The position numbers were made by a program, and so were the translations under genes. A stretch of 64,000 nucleotides of DNA from an uncultured Sphaerochaeta sp. (GTDB taxonomy: Bacteria > Spirochaetota > Spirochaetia > Sphaerochaetales > Sphaerochaetaceae), in assembly GCF_963676285.1 (NCBI RefSeq), contig NZ_OY781063.1, forward strand, positions 1,550,001-1,614,000, written 5' to 3'. This document shows, in pieces, positions 1 through 8,038 of the stretch. A model generated the notes under the pieces. It was not told the DNA's origin and ran no database searches. It saw only the letters and a program-made list of their open reading frames with translations. Position 1 is the first letter of the stretch. Each line of letters begins with the position of its first letter.

Positions 1-108
1 ACCATAACTCTCTGCAAGCCATGGGGTAAGGGTACTCCAAGCATAGATACCCCCCAATATGGTTTGCATTATCAGTCCGGCAATCAGGACAATCCAACGG
101 TTGTGCAT
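1..108 (-). CDS. MFS transporter, OFA-like family, N-terminal fragment
   Basis: The first 36 codons of a gene running off the left edge. The peptide is a hydrophobic helix followed by the stretch GGIYAWSTLTPWL. A G-G-x-Y-A-W-S motif at the end of the first membrane helix is typical of oxalate/formate-antiporter-like MFS proteins, inner-membrane carriers of small organic anions. The start is supported by an AAGGAG Shine-Dalgarno 6 nt before the ATG. The gene lies downstream of the MATE gene on the same strand with about 75 bp between them. The substrate cannot be inferred from this fragment. Confidence 0.7.
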   Translation of the reverse strand, partial: MHNRWIVLIAGLIMQTILGGIYAWSTLTPWLAESYG

Positions 109-182
109 CGGCACTCCTTAAGAAAAATTTTTAGGCAGTATAAAAATTTTGTCTAGATGGTGCAAGCATCATGGCCAATTTC

Positions 183-1550
183 TTACGTGGTGCTGTATGA
201 TCCCTGTTTTAGATGGCGAAAAACCAGATACAGAATAAACAGAGCAGAGAGAAAGTCAGCAATGGGGAAGGCAAGATAGATCCCCTTTGCTCCGAGGTAG
301 TTTCCAAGCAGCAAGATCAGGGGAATCAAGAGTACAAACTGCCTTCCTATCCAGAGTACGAGTGCCGGTAAGGCCTTCCCAATCGCCTGGAAAAAGGCCG
401 TTCCTACACTTTGCATCCCCAAGAACGGCAGACTGGCCAACAGCAACCTGGCCGCCGGCACTGCCCTTTCCAGCAATTGCTCATCCTTGGTAAAGAGGCG
501 AAGAAAGACGCCAGGAAACAGGGTAACAAGCAGCAGGAAGAAACATCCAATGAGAAAGGTAACAAGTAGGGAGGCCTTGAGTACCCGAATGACCTCTTCA
601 TTTCTCCTAGCTCCTGCATGGTAGCCTACGATTGGCTGGAATCCCTGGACAATACCTGAGATCGGCATATTGAAAAACATCAACAGGGTCCAAATAACCC
701 CATAGGCAGCAATGGCAAGGGTATCTCCATAGAGAAGCAGGCTTCGATTGACCACTATGGTCACCACACTGGTCCCAAGCTGTCTCACCAGCGTAGGAGA
801 GCCAAGAGAAGCAATCCGACCAAACAACTGAAAGAAAGGATCCCCTTCCCCCTTTCTGATAGAGAATGCAGAACGACGAGAGGAAAGGATGCAAAAGGCA
901 AACAGGGCAGAGGATGATTGGCCAACCACGGTTGCAACAGCAGCCCCCATCACTCCCCAATCAAGGACGATGATCAGTAGAAAATCTAGAAGGATATTGC
1001 ACCCATTTCCGATGATGCTGGCTACCATCGATGCCTTTACCTTCCCTTGGGAACGCAAGAGTGCATTCAAAACGGTGGAGAGAGTAATGAGTGGAGATCC
1101 TGCAAGCAAAACTCCCAGGTAGCTTCGTACCAACGGGTAGGTCTCAGCATCAGAGCCCAGCATGGATGCAAGCTGTGGGAAAAACAGCAGGCCCATCACA
1201 CCAAGAGTAACTGAGATAAGGAGCATACCACCCACACTGACAAAGGCAGTCCTTTCTGCCTCCTCTTTCTCTCCAGCTCCTAGCTGCCGGGAAACCAGGG
1301 AAGCTCCCCCAATGCCCATCATCAGTGCTGTTGCCGTTAAAATCAGGTAGCCTCCCATGGAGATGCCGAGAGCGGCAAGACCGGTAGGCCCAACTGCCTG
1401 ACCGACGAACAACATATCAACCATCGTGTAGAGGGTATTCACAAGGAGTCCAATCATGGCTGGCAGGGATAGCTTTGCTAGAAGACGGATCACTCTTCGG
1501 TCATCCAACAATATATACTGGCTATTCTTCGTTTCTCTCTGGTCTTCCAT
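183..1550 (-). CDS. MATE family multidrug/toxin efflux transporter
   Basis: 455 residues with about 12 hydrophobic segments, the usual size and layout of MATE exporters, which expel cationic compounds across the inner membrane using Na+ or H+ gradients. The first helix carries the family pattern LSLPAMIGLLVNTLYTMVDM followed by FVGQAVG, and the region around residue 85 reads GIGGASLVSRQLGAG, the typical loop after helix 2. A second such pattern (GSPTLVRQLGTS) begins the C-terminal half, as expected from the internal duplication. A GGGGAG Shine-Dalgarno precedes the ATG. Substrate unknown. A decayed second MATE gene lies at about 5.46 kb. Confidence 0.9.
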   Translation of the reverse strand: MEDQRETKNSQYILLDDRRVIRLLAKLSLPAMIGLLVNTLYTMVDMLFVGQAVGPTGLAALGISMGGYLILTATALMMGIGGASLVSRQLGAGEKEEAERTAFVSVGGMLLISVTLGVMGLLFFPQLASMLGSDAETYPLVRSYLGVLLAGSPLITLSTVLNALLRSQGKVKASMVASIIGNGCNILLDFLLIIVLDWGVMGAAVATVVGQSSSALFAFCILSSRRSAFSIRKGEGDPFFQLFGRIASLGSPTLVRQLGTSVVTIVVNRSLLLYGDTLAIAAYGVIWTLLMFFNMPISGIVQGFQPIVGYHAGARRNEEVIRVLKASLLVTFLIGCFFLLLVTLFPGVFLRLFTKDEQLLERAVPAARLLLASLPFLGMQSVGTAFFQAIGKALPALVLWIGRQFVLLIPLILLLGNYLGAKGIYLAFPIADFLSALFILYLVFRHLKQGSYSTT

Positions 1551-1718
1551 GTACTTTCACTCCCCTGTGCCATCATATGGATATGCATGGATGATACTGG
1601 AGAACATGTTTTCCCACAACATTAAAACCTTTATGAGTGAAAGAATTGGAAAGATATGCACGGCTACAAGCCATATATGTACGGTGGTATGGAAGACTCT
1701 GTCAGGGGCCCATAATAA

Positions 1719-1739
1719 AACCCTCCGACCGGGAGGGTT
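1719..1739 (-). terminator. Rho-independent terminator of the 35-residue small gene
   Basis: A perfect 8-bp stem (AACCCTCC / GGAGGGTT, loop 1727-1731). Read on the minus strand it is followed by TTTTATTAT. It lies 16 bp beyond the stop codon of the small minus-strand gene at 1756-1863 and about 170 bp before the MATE start, so it most likely ends the small gene's transcript. Confidence 0.7.
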
Positions 1740-1755
1740 CTTTGGCTACTCAGGG

Positions 1756-1863
1756 TTATTTCCTTCGGTTATTCCCCTTCTTCACCACCACAATCTCATC
1801 GTACCATCGTTCAGGAAAACCGTCAAATTTTTTCGTATCATGATTATACTTTGTTCTTGACAT
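1756..1863 (-). CDS. Small basic protein, 35 residues, unknown function
   Basis: An ATG-to-TAA frame of 35 codons, too short for usual ORF cut-offs. The peptide has protein-like composition: an N-terminal MSRTKYNHD, a core KFDGFPERWYDEIVVVKK, and a basic tail GNNRRK. It is rich in aromatic and charged residues with a short hydrophobic VVV strand, and has no signal peptide or membrane segment. The case for a real gene is the complete frame, the strong terminator 16 bp beyond the stop, and the divergent arrangement with padR across a shared palindrome. No Shine-Dalgarno is visible; a weak TATCAC lies 6 nt before the ATG, so the mRNA might be leaderless. I do not recognise the family. Confidence 0.5.
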   Translation of the reverse strand: MSRTKYNHDTKKFDGFPERWYDEIVVVKKGNNRRK

Positions 1864-1886
1864 TACTGTGTGATACACACTATTGT
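1857..1886 (+). promoter_or_regulatory. padR promoter with a palindromic operator
   Basis: A consensus -35 TTGACA (1857-1862) is followed by a -10-like TATTGT (1881-1886) with an 18-bp spacer. Between them sits a 13-bp inverted repeat, TGTGT-GAT-ACACA (1867-1879). PadR proteins bind dyad sites in their own promoters, so autoregulation is likely. The site also lies immediately upstream of the divergent small gene. The repeat is directly visible; the binding partner is inferred. Confidence 0.6.
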
Positions 1887-1904
1887 AAAAGCACGAGGTT
1901 TCAT

Positions 1905-2249
1905 ATGGATAGGAGAGAGCTTCTTGCCAACTTTGTAACAGAACTCAACAGAGGTACCCTGACGCTCTGTGTTCTCAGCCAACTCACCACTCCTCAGTAT
2001 GGGTACTCCCTATTGCAGATACTTGCAGAGAAGCACATAGAGTTGGAAGCCAATACACTCTACCCCATGCTCAGGAGACTGGAAACCCAAGGTGTCCTGG
2101 AGAGCAGCTGGAATACCAGCGAAAACAGACCGAGGAAGTTCTACCAACTCACCGAGGAAGGAAAGAACATATTCACAGCACTTACAAGCCAATGGAGAGA
2201 GCAACAATCACACATTGAAGCGTTGCTCGGGGAGGAGAGCCATGCATGA
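1905..2249 (+). CDS. PadR family transcriptional regulator
   Basis: 114 residues. It contains the PadR winged helix: the stretch GTLTLCVLSQLTTPQYGYSL begins the domain, followed by LEANTLYPMLRRLETQGVL (recognition helix) and RKFYQLTEEGKNI (wing). It acts in the cytoplasm as a repressor, commonly of adjacent membrane-protein genes. I chose the ATG at 1905, preceded by GAGG, rather than the longer frame from 1851, because the padR promoter lies between 1857 and 1886. Its last 8 bp overlap the next gene, so the pair is translationally coupled. Confidence 0.88.
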   Translation: MDRRELLANFVTELNRGTLTLCVLSQLTTPQYGYSLLQILAEKHIELEANTLYPMLRRLETQGVLESSWNTSENRPRKFYQLTEEGKNIFTALTSQWREQQSHIEALLGEESHA

Positions 2250-3222
2250 ACTTATCAACCGATATATTGCAGAGACGGTCCGTCATTTAAAACCTGCAGA
2301 AAGAATGGAAGTAGAGAAGGAACTCACGGCAAACATTCAGGATATGTTGCCAGAAGACCCCAGTGATGAGGCAGTCGAACAGACGCTCCTGTCAATGGGA
2401 TCCCCCTCTTCACTGGCCGCAAAATACCGTGGCAGTGAACAATACCTTATCGGTCCAGCTACCTATGATACTTATATCACGGTACTCAAGATTGTTGCCT
2501 TGGTAGTCTCCCTGGTTACCTTGGTCTTCACGGTACTCTCCTTCATCCTTTCCCCATCCAATCTGTCCATCTTTGAAATGATCGCAAAGGCTCTGGCCTC
2601 AATTTTCAGTGCTGCATCAGGAGCATTCCTGTGGGTAACGATCACCTTTGCGATACTTGAAAGGTATCAGGTCAAGACAGATTTGAAGGATTGGAACCTC
2701 ACTGAACTACGCAATCTCGAGGAAGCTCCCACCAGGGAGATCAAGAAGAGAGACAGCATTGCTGACTTGGTAGGTTTGTCACTCTTCTTCCTGTTTCTGG
2801 GATTCATGTACATGAGAGGCGATTTACTGGCAATCTATACCCAAGACAGGGAACCTATCCCCCTTTTCGTTGCAGATCTACTCCGTCCTTACCTTATAGG
2901 ATGGATACTGACCACTGCCATCGCCTTCTTTGTTGCCATGTTCAAGATGGTTCGCGCAAGATGGACGAAGACAGTACTTGGCTTTAGTGCAGCCTCCGAT
3001 CTATTGGGAGTCTTCTACTTCATCTTCGTTGCAACGCGATGGAACATCTACAACAATACGGCATTGCTCTATTTCAACCTCTCACTTGAGTGGTGGCAGA
3101 TTATCATCAAGGCCGCATGTGTGGTGTTACTCCTCCTGACCCTTGTCAGTATTGGAGAAGACACCTACACCACACTCAGGAGAAACGAACCTGCCGAATC
3201 CGGGAAAGCACCTGTTCAGTGA
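2242..3222 (+). CDS. HAAS-domain membrane protein paired with PadR
   Basis: 326 residues. The first about 75 residues (MHELINRYIAETVRHLKPAE, then a EVEKELTANIQDML stretch and MGSPSSLAAKYRG) match the helical HAAS / DUF1700 type of domain that typically sits beside PadR regulators. About six hydrophobic segments follow (near residues 80-105, 115-140, 175-195, 215-240, 250-270 and 285-305). The likely role is a membrane partner or sensor in a PadR-linked envelope-stress module, by analogy only. A GGAGGAG Shine-Dalgarno lies just before the ATG, inside the end of padR. The last 47 bp overlap the convergent gene ending at 3176. Confidence 0.75.
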   Translation: MHELINRYIAETVRHLKPAERMEVEKELTANIQDMLPEDPSDEAVEQTLLSMGSPSSLAAKYRGSEQYLIGPATYDTYITVLKIVALVVSLVTLVFTVLSFILSPSNLSIFEMIAKALASIFSAASGAFLWVTITFAILERYQVKTDLKDWNLTELRNLEEAPTREIKKRDSIADLVGLSLFFLFLGFMYMRGDLLAIYTQDREPIPLFVADLLRPYLIGWILTTAIAFFVAMFKMVRARWTKTVLGFSAASDLLGVFYFIFVATRWNIYNNTALLYFNLSLEWWQIIIKAACVVLLLLTLVSIGEDTYTTLRRNEPAESGKAPVQ

Positions 3223-5365
3223 TCTGCTTTGACTCCTGGATGAAAGGATTGTCATCAAGGCTGCCAAGCACCGCGTTCCGTTCCTCCACCGTACGGTAGG
3301 TACTGAAACGGAACCGGTTGTTGAAATCCTTCTCCTTGGTCTTGAAGACCTGGTTTTCGATTTCAAGGCGAATGGCGGCTACCTCATCAACCACCTGCTC
3401 CCATTGCCCCTGGTTGATTTCACTACACCCTAACACCTTGAGCAGTGTTGCCAGGGCATGCAGAGCTTTGTCTTCCTCATAGAGAGAAAACCAGTAGGAA
3501 TAAGCATCATGTACTTCATCCCAAGAGGTGATAGAGCCTTCCTTCAAACCATCCCTGAGAGCCTCAAAACGATACTCAGGAACAAGTTGCCCTCCGATAT
3601 TGAGCCAAGGCTCGAGCACTGTATCATGGGCCTGCTGGAACTCACTGATGGTAACTTCATGGGTGGTGCAATACTCGCTGAGTGTCTTCACAGCGTAGTA
3701 ACGAAGCATCTGTTGATACGCCTGGTATGCTTCCACCGTCTTGAGTACCTCAACCGGCTCGTTGCTGTTTTCCAACTCCCAGACATACATTTGCATTGAC
3801 TGTACTTCTGAAGGCTTCGTGGTGATCAAAGTGCGACCTTGGGTGATCAGGTCACTTCGCTCCTGGGATGAGGGCCGGGTCCTGTTGTAATTGATCCCCA
3901 CCCACTCACAGAGCAGGTCACAGGCCGCAAAAATCTCATTGACTGTATCAGGAGCAAGATAGTCGGTCTCTATCTGTTGACGGATAACCTTTCGCTTGTC
4001 ACGCTTACGATATTTGTAACTATTGCGCTCCAGAGCATAGAGGTTGTACATCCACCAATATGCAGGCATAACCACCCTTCTTCCCTCCTTGGCGTCTGCA
4101 CCAAGCAGGCTGAATGGAAGGGGGATGTTCAACTCATGGGGATAGTTCCCCTTGGCGATCAAGACATAGCTTGCAAACTTGCAGTCATATTTGAGCGTAC
4201 TGCTCAGGGCTGGCCAGAATCCCCTGCCGGCAACCATCTCCCCGTCATTTCCACGACTGTTGTGATTGGAGCCAATATTCGCACCGGCAGCCATATTCGA
4301 CTGTCCCATGATCATACTTGCAATCAAAAAGGAGTTGTTGTGGTGTTGTTCGTGTCCCCCAAAGATAAGGTTGCTCAGTAGCTCACAACAACTGACCGTT
4401 GAGTTGTCCCCAAGGAATGAGTGAATAAGACGTGCACCATATTTGAGATTACAGTTATCCCCCATGATGAATCGGATTGCCTTGCATCCATAGAACACCC
4501 TGCTTCCTGCACCGATTATGCCGTTTACCAGCTCAACGCCTTCACCGATCTGTATCGGCTCGTCCAAGGTAGAGCGGAGACGGAGATTCTTGAGTTTGTT
4601 GGCTCCTTTGATATAGGCTCCTTCCCCAACCCAGACATCCTTCACGGTATCGCATGATTTGATGACCGACTGTTGACCGACAAATCCGTAGTACCCACGA
4701 CGTGCGTCGCACGTCTTGTCAGTCAACGTCTCAAAGATCTTCATCAACGCCTCATCATCGCGATAGGTACCCCAGAGGTAGGCATCGGAGGGAAGCATTC
4801 CATCAAAGGGCCTAATCGTCCTTCCTCCTGCTTCATTCATGATATCCATGGTGGTCAACACCTCTGGGTCTTCCCCGTCCTTGAGAATACCGCTGCCGAA
4901 CTTTGCATGGTTGGTAGTCTGCATCTCTCCAATACGGTAGATGATGACATGATGGTCAAGAATATAGTGGCTGAGATAGCTGCAATCGAGAATGGCGCAA
5001 CTGTCCCCGATATCACAGCTGACAATTCTGCTGTTGGTAATCCCTACAGGTACAGAGAAGTCATGAAAACTGACAATCTGACGCGCCATGCTTCCAATAC
5101 GTACCAGCCCATAGAATTCGCTGTTCTTGATCAAGGAAGGGTCAAAGGGATCACTCACCAGCACATCATCCCAACAGGGGGAAGTATTCAGGTTCTCCTC
5201 GAGCAGGGCTATTTCCTCTTCCTTCAGATGCCGATAGCTTCCTGGATCCTTCTTGTTCTGGATGTTCCTTAGATAATACTCATCCTTTCCCTCGGGAAGA
5301 AATTCCGGGGGGATGAACCCGTATCCGAACCGCACTTCTGGCAATACCATCACTTTGTCATTCAT
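3176..5365 (-). CDS. DUF4954 family protein, left-handed beta-helix
   Basis: 729 residues, cytoplasmic, without signal peptide or membrane helices. The middle (about 90-430) shows imperfect hexapeptide periodicity (SRIVSCDIGDSCAILDCSYL, IQIGEGVELVNGIIGAGSRV, MGQSNMAAGANIGSNHNSRG), the mark of a left-handed beta-helix as in sugar and acyl transferases. The family is found in Bacteroidetes and spirochaetes and I know of no defined biochemistry. I chose the ATG at 5365 rather than 5401 because a TATACT -10 box lies 6 nt before it; no Shine-Dalgarno is present. The 3' end overlaps the HAAS gene by 47 bp on the opposite strand. Confidence 0.78.
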   Translation of the reverse strand: MNDKVMVLPEVRFGYGFIPPEFLPEGKDEYYLRNIQNKKDPGSYRHLKEEEIALLEENLNTSPCWDDVLVSDPFDPSLIKNSEFYGLVRIGSMARQIVSFHDFSVPVGITNSRIVSCDIGDSCAILDCSYLSHYILDHHVIIYRIGEMQTTNHAKFGSGILKDGEDPEVLTTMDIMNEAGGRTIRPFDGMLPSDAYLWGTYRDDEALMKIFETLTDKTCDARRGYYGFVGQQSVIKSCDTVKDVWVGEGAYIKGANKLKNLRLRSTLDEPIQIGEGVELVNGIIGAGSRVFYGCKAIRFIMGDNCNLKYGARLIHSFLGDNSTVSCCELLSNLIFGGHEQHHNNSFLIASMIMGQSNMAAGANIGSNHNSRGNDGEMVAGRGFWPALSSTLKYDCKFASYVLIAKGNYPHELNIPLPFSLLGADAKEGRRVVMPAYWWMYNLYALERNSYKYRKRDKRKVIRQQIETDYLAPDTVNEIFAACDLLCEWVGINYNRTRPSSQERSDLITQGRTLITTKPSEVQSMQMYVWELENSNEPVEVLKTVEAYQAYQQMLRYYAVKTLSEYCTTHEVTISEFQQAHDTVLEPWLNIGGQLVPEYRFEALRDGLKEGSITSWDEVHDAYSYWFSLYEEDKALHALATLLKVLGCSEINQGQWEQVVDEVAAIRLEIENQVFKTKEKDFNNRFRFSTYRTVEERNAVLGSLDDNPFIQESKQITEQVLSRIRQVRFS

Positions 5366-5371
5366 ACATGA

Positions 5372-5401
5372 AGTATAGCAACACCTTTCACGCATGCGCA
5401 A
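5372..5401 (-). promoter_or_regulatory. Promoter of the DUF4954 gene, leaderless type
   Basis: On the minus strand a -10 TATACT (5372-5377) and a -35-like TTGCGC (5396-5401) are separated by 18 bp. The -10 ends 6 nt before the ATG at 5365, so transcription should begin at or next to the start codon. Confidence 0.5.
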
Positions 5402-5423
5402 TAAACTTGGGCATCGCCATTGC

Positions 5424-5452
5424 TTGTTTCATTTTTTTCTTTTGGGTACAGT
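5424..5452 (+). promoter_or_regulatory. Promoter in front of the decayed MATE gene
   Basis: -35 TTGTTT (5424-5429), a 17-bp spacer, and -10 TACAGT (5447-5452), followed 6 nt later by the remnant's ATG. No Shine-Dalgarno is present. The promoter looks intact although the gene is broken. Confidence 0.5.
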
Positions 5453-5458
5453 ACCGAC

Positions 5459-5764
5459 ATGCGACAAATAACTTCCTCACTTGGGACGGAATCGATAGGG
5501 AAACTGTTGCTTCGCCTTGCTGTCCCTACCATCCTGGCACAAGTGATACATATCCTCTATACCGTTATTGATAGAATCCATGTTGGGTTTCGGTGTTCCT
5601 ACACTAAGCAGACTCGGATGGAGCTTCCCGATTATCATGCTGGAAAAGGAATAAACCCATTCCCTAGTGGGAGCTATTACAACATTGTTATTCTTGAATT
5701 ATTAGGAAACCATGGCAATAAGTGGCAAACAAGGCGTACTTTGTGTTTGATAACTACCAATTGA
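5459..5764 (+). pseudogene. Remnant of a second MATE transporter (5' end only)
   Basis: The frame begins MRQITSSLGTESIGKLLLRL followed by AVPTILAQVIHILYTVIDRI and HVG, a clear match in pattern to the first helix of MATE exporters. After about residue 45 the similarity stops: the rest of the 102-residue frame (GFRCSYTKQTRMELPDYHAG and beyond) has no membrane segments and no family resemblance. A full gene would need about 440 codons. The remaining stretch to 5828 holds no recognisable gene, only stop-broken frames. I read this as a truncated gene followed by scrambled or imported sequence, differing in sequence from the intact MATE gene at 183-1550. Confidence 0.65.
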
Positions 5765-5828
5765 ATATACAAATGGCCCACCAGTACGGACTCAAATACT
5801 TGCGTCACACTGGTGGATATACTACCAT

Positions 5829-6911
5829 ATGTCCACTATGGCAGACTATGATTTGTCTCCGAAGATGAAACGTATGGTCGCCCTGATAAACAAGATCGCA
5901 ATAAAAGATCCTGAAGGGCTTACACCAAAACGCATTGAGGAGCTTAACGATATATCTATCCCTAATAACCTGGTGATCCGCAAACTGCTTGGCAAGAGTG
6001 CGAAGAACATCACCACCAAGACCTTCATCATCCCGGTTACCGATGGGATGATCAGTGGATATCTTTTTGAGAAGCAAGGCTCACGTGGTATCAGCGATCT
6101 CACCCCCTTAATCATCTTCTACCATGGTGGTGGATGGGTTTGGGGTAATATGGATCTCTACAACTTCCTCTGTGCCCATCTAGCCGATATCACTGGGGCA
6201 GCAGTTCTCTCTGTGGATTATCGACTTGCGCCAAAGTACAAGTTCCCCACAGCGGTTGAGGATTGTTATGATACATTGGTCTGGGCAGCAGCAGGATGCC
6301 GATATTGGAAGACGGACCCAGATCGGATCTTCTTGATCGGAGACAGTGCAGGAGGAAACCTTGCTGCAGTGGTCAGTCGACTTGCTCGTGACCGAAAGGG
6401 GCCTACCATTGCCGGCCAGGTCCTGCTCTATCCGGTAACTGACGGCCGGATGAGGACCAATAGTTATGAGAAGCACAAGGATGCGCCTTCCTTGACTGAC
6501 AAGCAGATGGCTTTCTTCATCAATAGCTACCAACGGGAGCCAAAGGATATCCTCAATCCAAACTTCTCCCCACTGCTCGCTAAAGATCATAGCAGGCTTC
6601 CCGAAACCCTGATTATTGGTGCTGAGTACGACCCCCTCCATGATGATGGGATGCTCTATGCCGATGCATTGTCTTCAGCAGATACCCCGGTAAAATATCT
6701 TGAGGTAAAGAAGACCATCCATGGCTTCATCAACTACCCGAAGGCTACAGGGACAGAGGAAACCGAGAGTGCCATCATCCAGTTCATCAGTGGCAGGCCG
6801 GTTGCGCAGGTGGCGTTGATCAGCCGGAAAGAGTGGGCAAAGGCGCAGAAGAAAGAGCTGAAAAAAATCAAGAAACAGAGCAAGCATTATATTGATGCAC
6901 GTGTGCAATAG
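5829..6911 (+). CDS. Alpha/beta hydrolase, hormone-sensitive-lipase-like esterase
   Basis: 360 residues, cytoplasmic. It shows the HSL-family oxyanion motif HGGGWVWG near residue 99, the nucleophile elbow GDSAGGNLAA near 171, the acid in EYDPLHDDG near 266 and the catalytic His in IHGFINY near 297. The reaction is likely hydrolysis of short-chain carboxyl or acetyl esters. The C-terminal 35 residues are lysine-rich (KEWAKAQKKELKKIKKQSKH), an unusual extension. A TATACT box lies 5 nt before the ATG and no convincing Shine-Dalgarno is seen. A second ATG at 5838 is possible. It precedes the LacI sugar operon but is separated from it by a terminator-like hairpin. Confidence 0.85.
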   Translation: MSTMADYDLSPKMKRMVALINKIAIKDPEGLTPKRIEELNDISIPNNLVIRKLLGKSAKNITTKTFIIPVTDGMISGYLFEKQGSRGISDLTPLIIFYHGGGWVWGNMDLYNFLCAHLADITGAAVLSVDYRLAPKYKFPTAVEDCYDTLVWAAAGCRYWKTDPDRIFLIGDSAGGNLAAVVSRLARDRKGPTIAGQVLLYPVTDGRMRTNSYEKHKDAPSLTDKQMAFFINSYQREPKDILNPNFSPLLAKDHSRLPETLIIGAEYDPLHDDGMLYADALSSADTPVKYLEVKKTIHGFINYPKATGTEETESAIIQFISGRPVAQVALISRKEWAKAQKKELKKIKKQSKHYIDARVQ

Positions 6912-6924
6912 ATTAACGTTAATC
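6911..6924. promoter_or_regulatory. 14-bp perfect palindrome, probable LacI-family operator
   Basis: GATTAACGTTAATC is a perfect palindrome with a central CG, as expected for LacI/PurR-type operators. It lies 77 bp before the lacI-type start, directly after the hydrolase stop codon. A related half-conserved site, GTTAACCTTAAC (6987-6998), overlaps the likely -10 box of the same operon. Together they could support loop-forming autorepression. Confidence 0.6.
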
Positions 6925-6941
6925 CTATTTTTACTCTAAAA

Positions 6942-6960
6942 ACACCCTCTTTATGGGTGT
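6942..6960 (+). terminator. Weak terminator after the hydrolase gene
   Basis: A 6-bp stem, ACACCC / GGGTGT, with loop 6948-6954, preceded by AAAA and followed by ATTTCC. The short T-run makes it a modest terminator. Confidence 0.45.
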
Positions 6961-6966
6961 ATTTCC

Positions 6967-6998
6967 TTGAATACCCTGCTCATCGTGTTAACCTTAAC
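6967..6998 (+). promoter_or_regulatory. Promoter and second operator of the LacI-ABC operon
   Basis: -35 TTGAAT (6967-6972), a 16-bp spacer, and a -10-like TAACCT (6989-6994) that ends 6 nt before the ATG at 7001. The operator-like GTTAACCTTAAC covers the -10. No Shine-Dalgarno exists, so a leaderless transcript is suggested. Confidence 0.45.
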
Positions 6999-7000
6999 CT

Positions 7001-7999
7001 ATGAGTGTACTCTTGAAGGATATCGCGAAGGCAACAGGATTCTCCATTAACACAGTCTCTCGTGCAATGCGCTCCGATCCAAAGATCTCAGAGCAGACCA
7101 CACTTCTGATCAAGAAGGCTGCACATGAGATGGGGTACATCCCCAACACCGTGGCAGCCAGCATGCGCTCAAATTCCTCCAAGATGGTTGGAATCATTTC
7201 AGCTGATTCAGCGAACCCTTTTTTCAGCGAGGTGGTACGGGGCATCGAGGAAGCAGCAACCAAGGCAGAGTACCATATCCTTCTGGCAAGCACTGAAGAA
7301 TCGGTCAAGAAAGAAGCGGACCTGATAAAGATGTTCCTCTGCCGCAAGGTTGACGGGATCATCAGCATGCCGGTTTTTGACAACAGCCCCTCCCACCTTG
7401 AGTTGTACAGAAAGTTGCCCGTCCCCTTCGTTTTCCCTGGAAGGCGTCTTGAAGGATTGGTCGACCACAGTGTCCTGCACAGTGATCGTGACGGACAGAG
7501 AAAAGTACTTGAACACCTCATCTCAAAGGGACATACCAAGATTCTCTATCTGGCTGGACCGAAGAAGGTGAGCAATACCATCGACCGCCTTGCAGGTGTT
7601 GCTGAAGCGTATGCAAACAATGGAATGGAAGTAAACCCTGAGTACATTCTTGAAGCCTCTGGACATATTGAGGACGGTTACTCCTTGACCAACCAGGCCC
7701 TCAACAGAGGGTTGGGCTTCACTGCTGTGGCCTGTTTCAACGACATGCTCGCCATGGGTGTCCTTAAAAGCCTGGGAGAGAACAATCTTAAAGTCCCAGA
7801 GGATATAGAAGTATTTGGCTATGACAACCTATACATGTCCCAGTTCATGCAACCCAGTCTAAGCACCGTGGATGTTCCTAAATATCGACTCGGTTACGTG
7901 GCTATGGAGACATTACTATCCCATATTCAGGATCCAAACCTTGAATATGCCACAACGGACTTCCCTACGAGGTTGGTATACAGAGAAACCACTCGTTAG
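7001..7999 (+). CDS. LacI family transcriptional regulator
   Basis: 332 residues. The N-terminal helix-turn-helix reads VLLKDIAKATGFSINTVSRA, with the hinge helix NTVAASMRSNSSKM, then a periplasmic-binding-protein-like sensor domain (GIISADSANPFFSEVVRGIE through IEVFGYDNLYMSQFMQPSLS). It should repress the operon in the absence of a sugar effector. The gene is only 39 bp before the binding-protein gene, so it is the first gene of the operon and controls its own synthesis through the palindromes at 6911-6924 and 6987-6998. Confidence 0.93.
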   Translation: MSVLLKDIAKATGFSINTVSRAMRSDPKISEQTTLLIKKAAHEMGYIPNTVAASMRSNSSKMVGIISADSANPFFSEVVRGIEEAATKAEYHILLASTEESVKKEADLIKMFLCRKVDGIISMPVFDNSPSHLELYRKLPVPFVFPGRRLEGLVDHSVLHSDRDGQRKVLEHLISKGHTKILYLAGPKKVSNTIDRLAGVAEAYANNGMEVNPEYILEASGHIEDGYSLTNQALNRGLGFTAVACFNDMLAMGVLKSLGENNLKVPEDIEVFGYDNLYMSQFMQPSLSTVDVPKYRLGYVAMETLLSHIQDPNLEYATTDFPTRLVYRETTR

Positions 8000-8038
8000 G
8001 AATAACATTCTACCTTGTGTTCCAATAAGGAGGTACAC

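Noticed and set aside
1551..1750. Riboswitch or attenuator in the MATE leader, suggested by the hairpin at 1719-1739
   Set aside because: The hairpin directly follows a complete 35-codon gene on the same strand and is better explained as that gene's terminator. I found no known riboswitch motif in the sequence.
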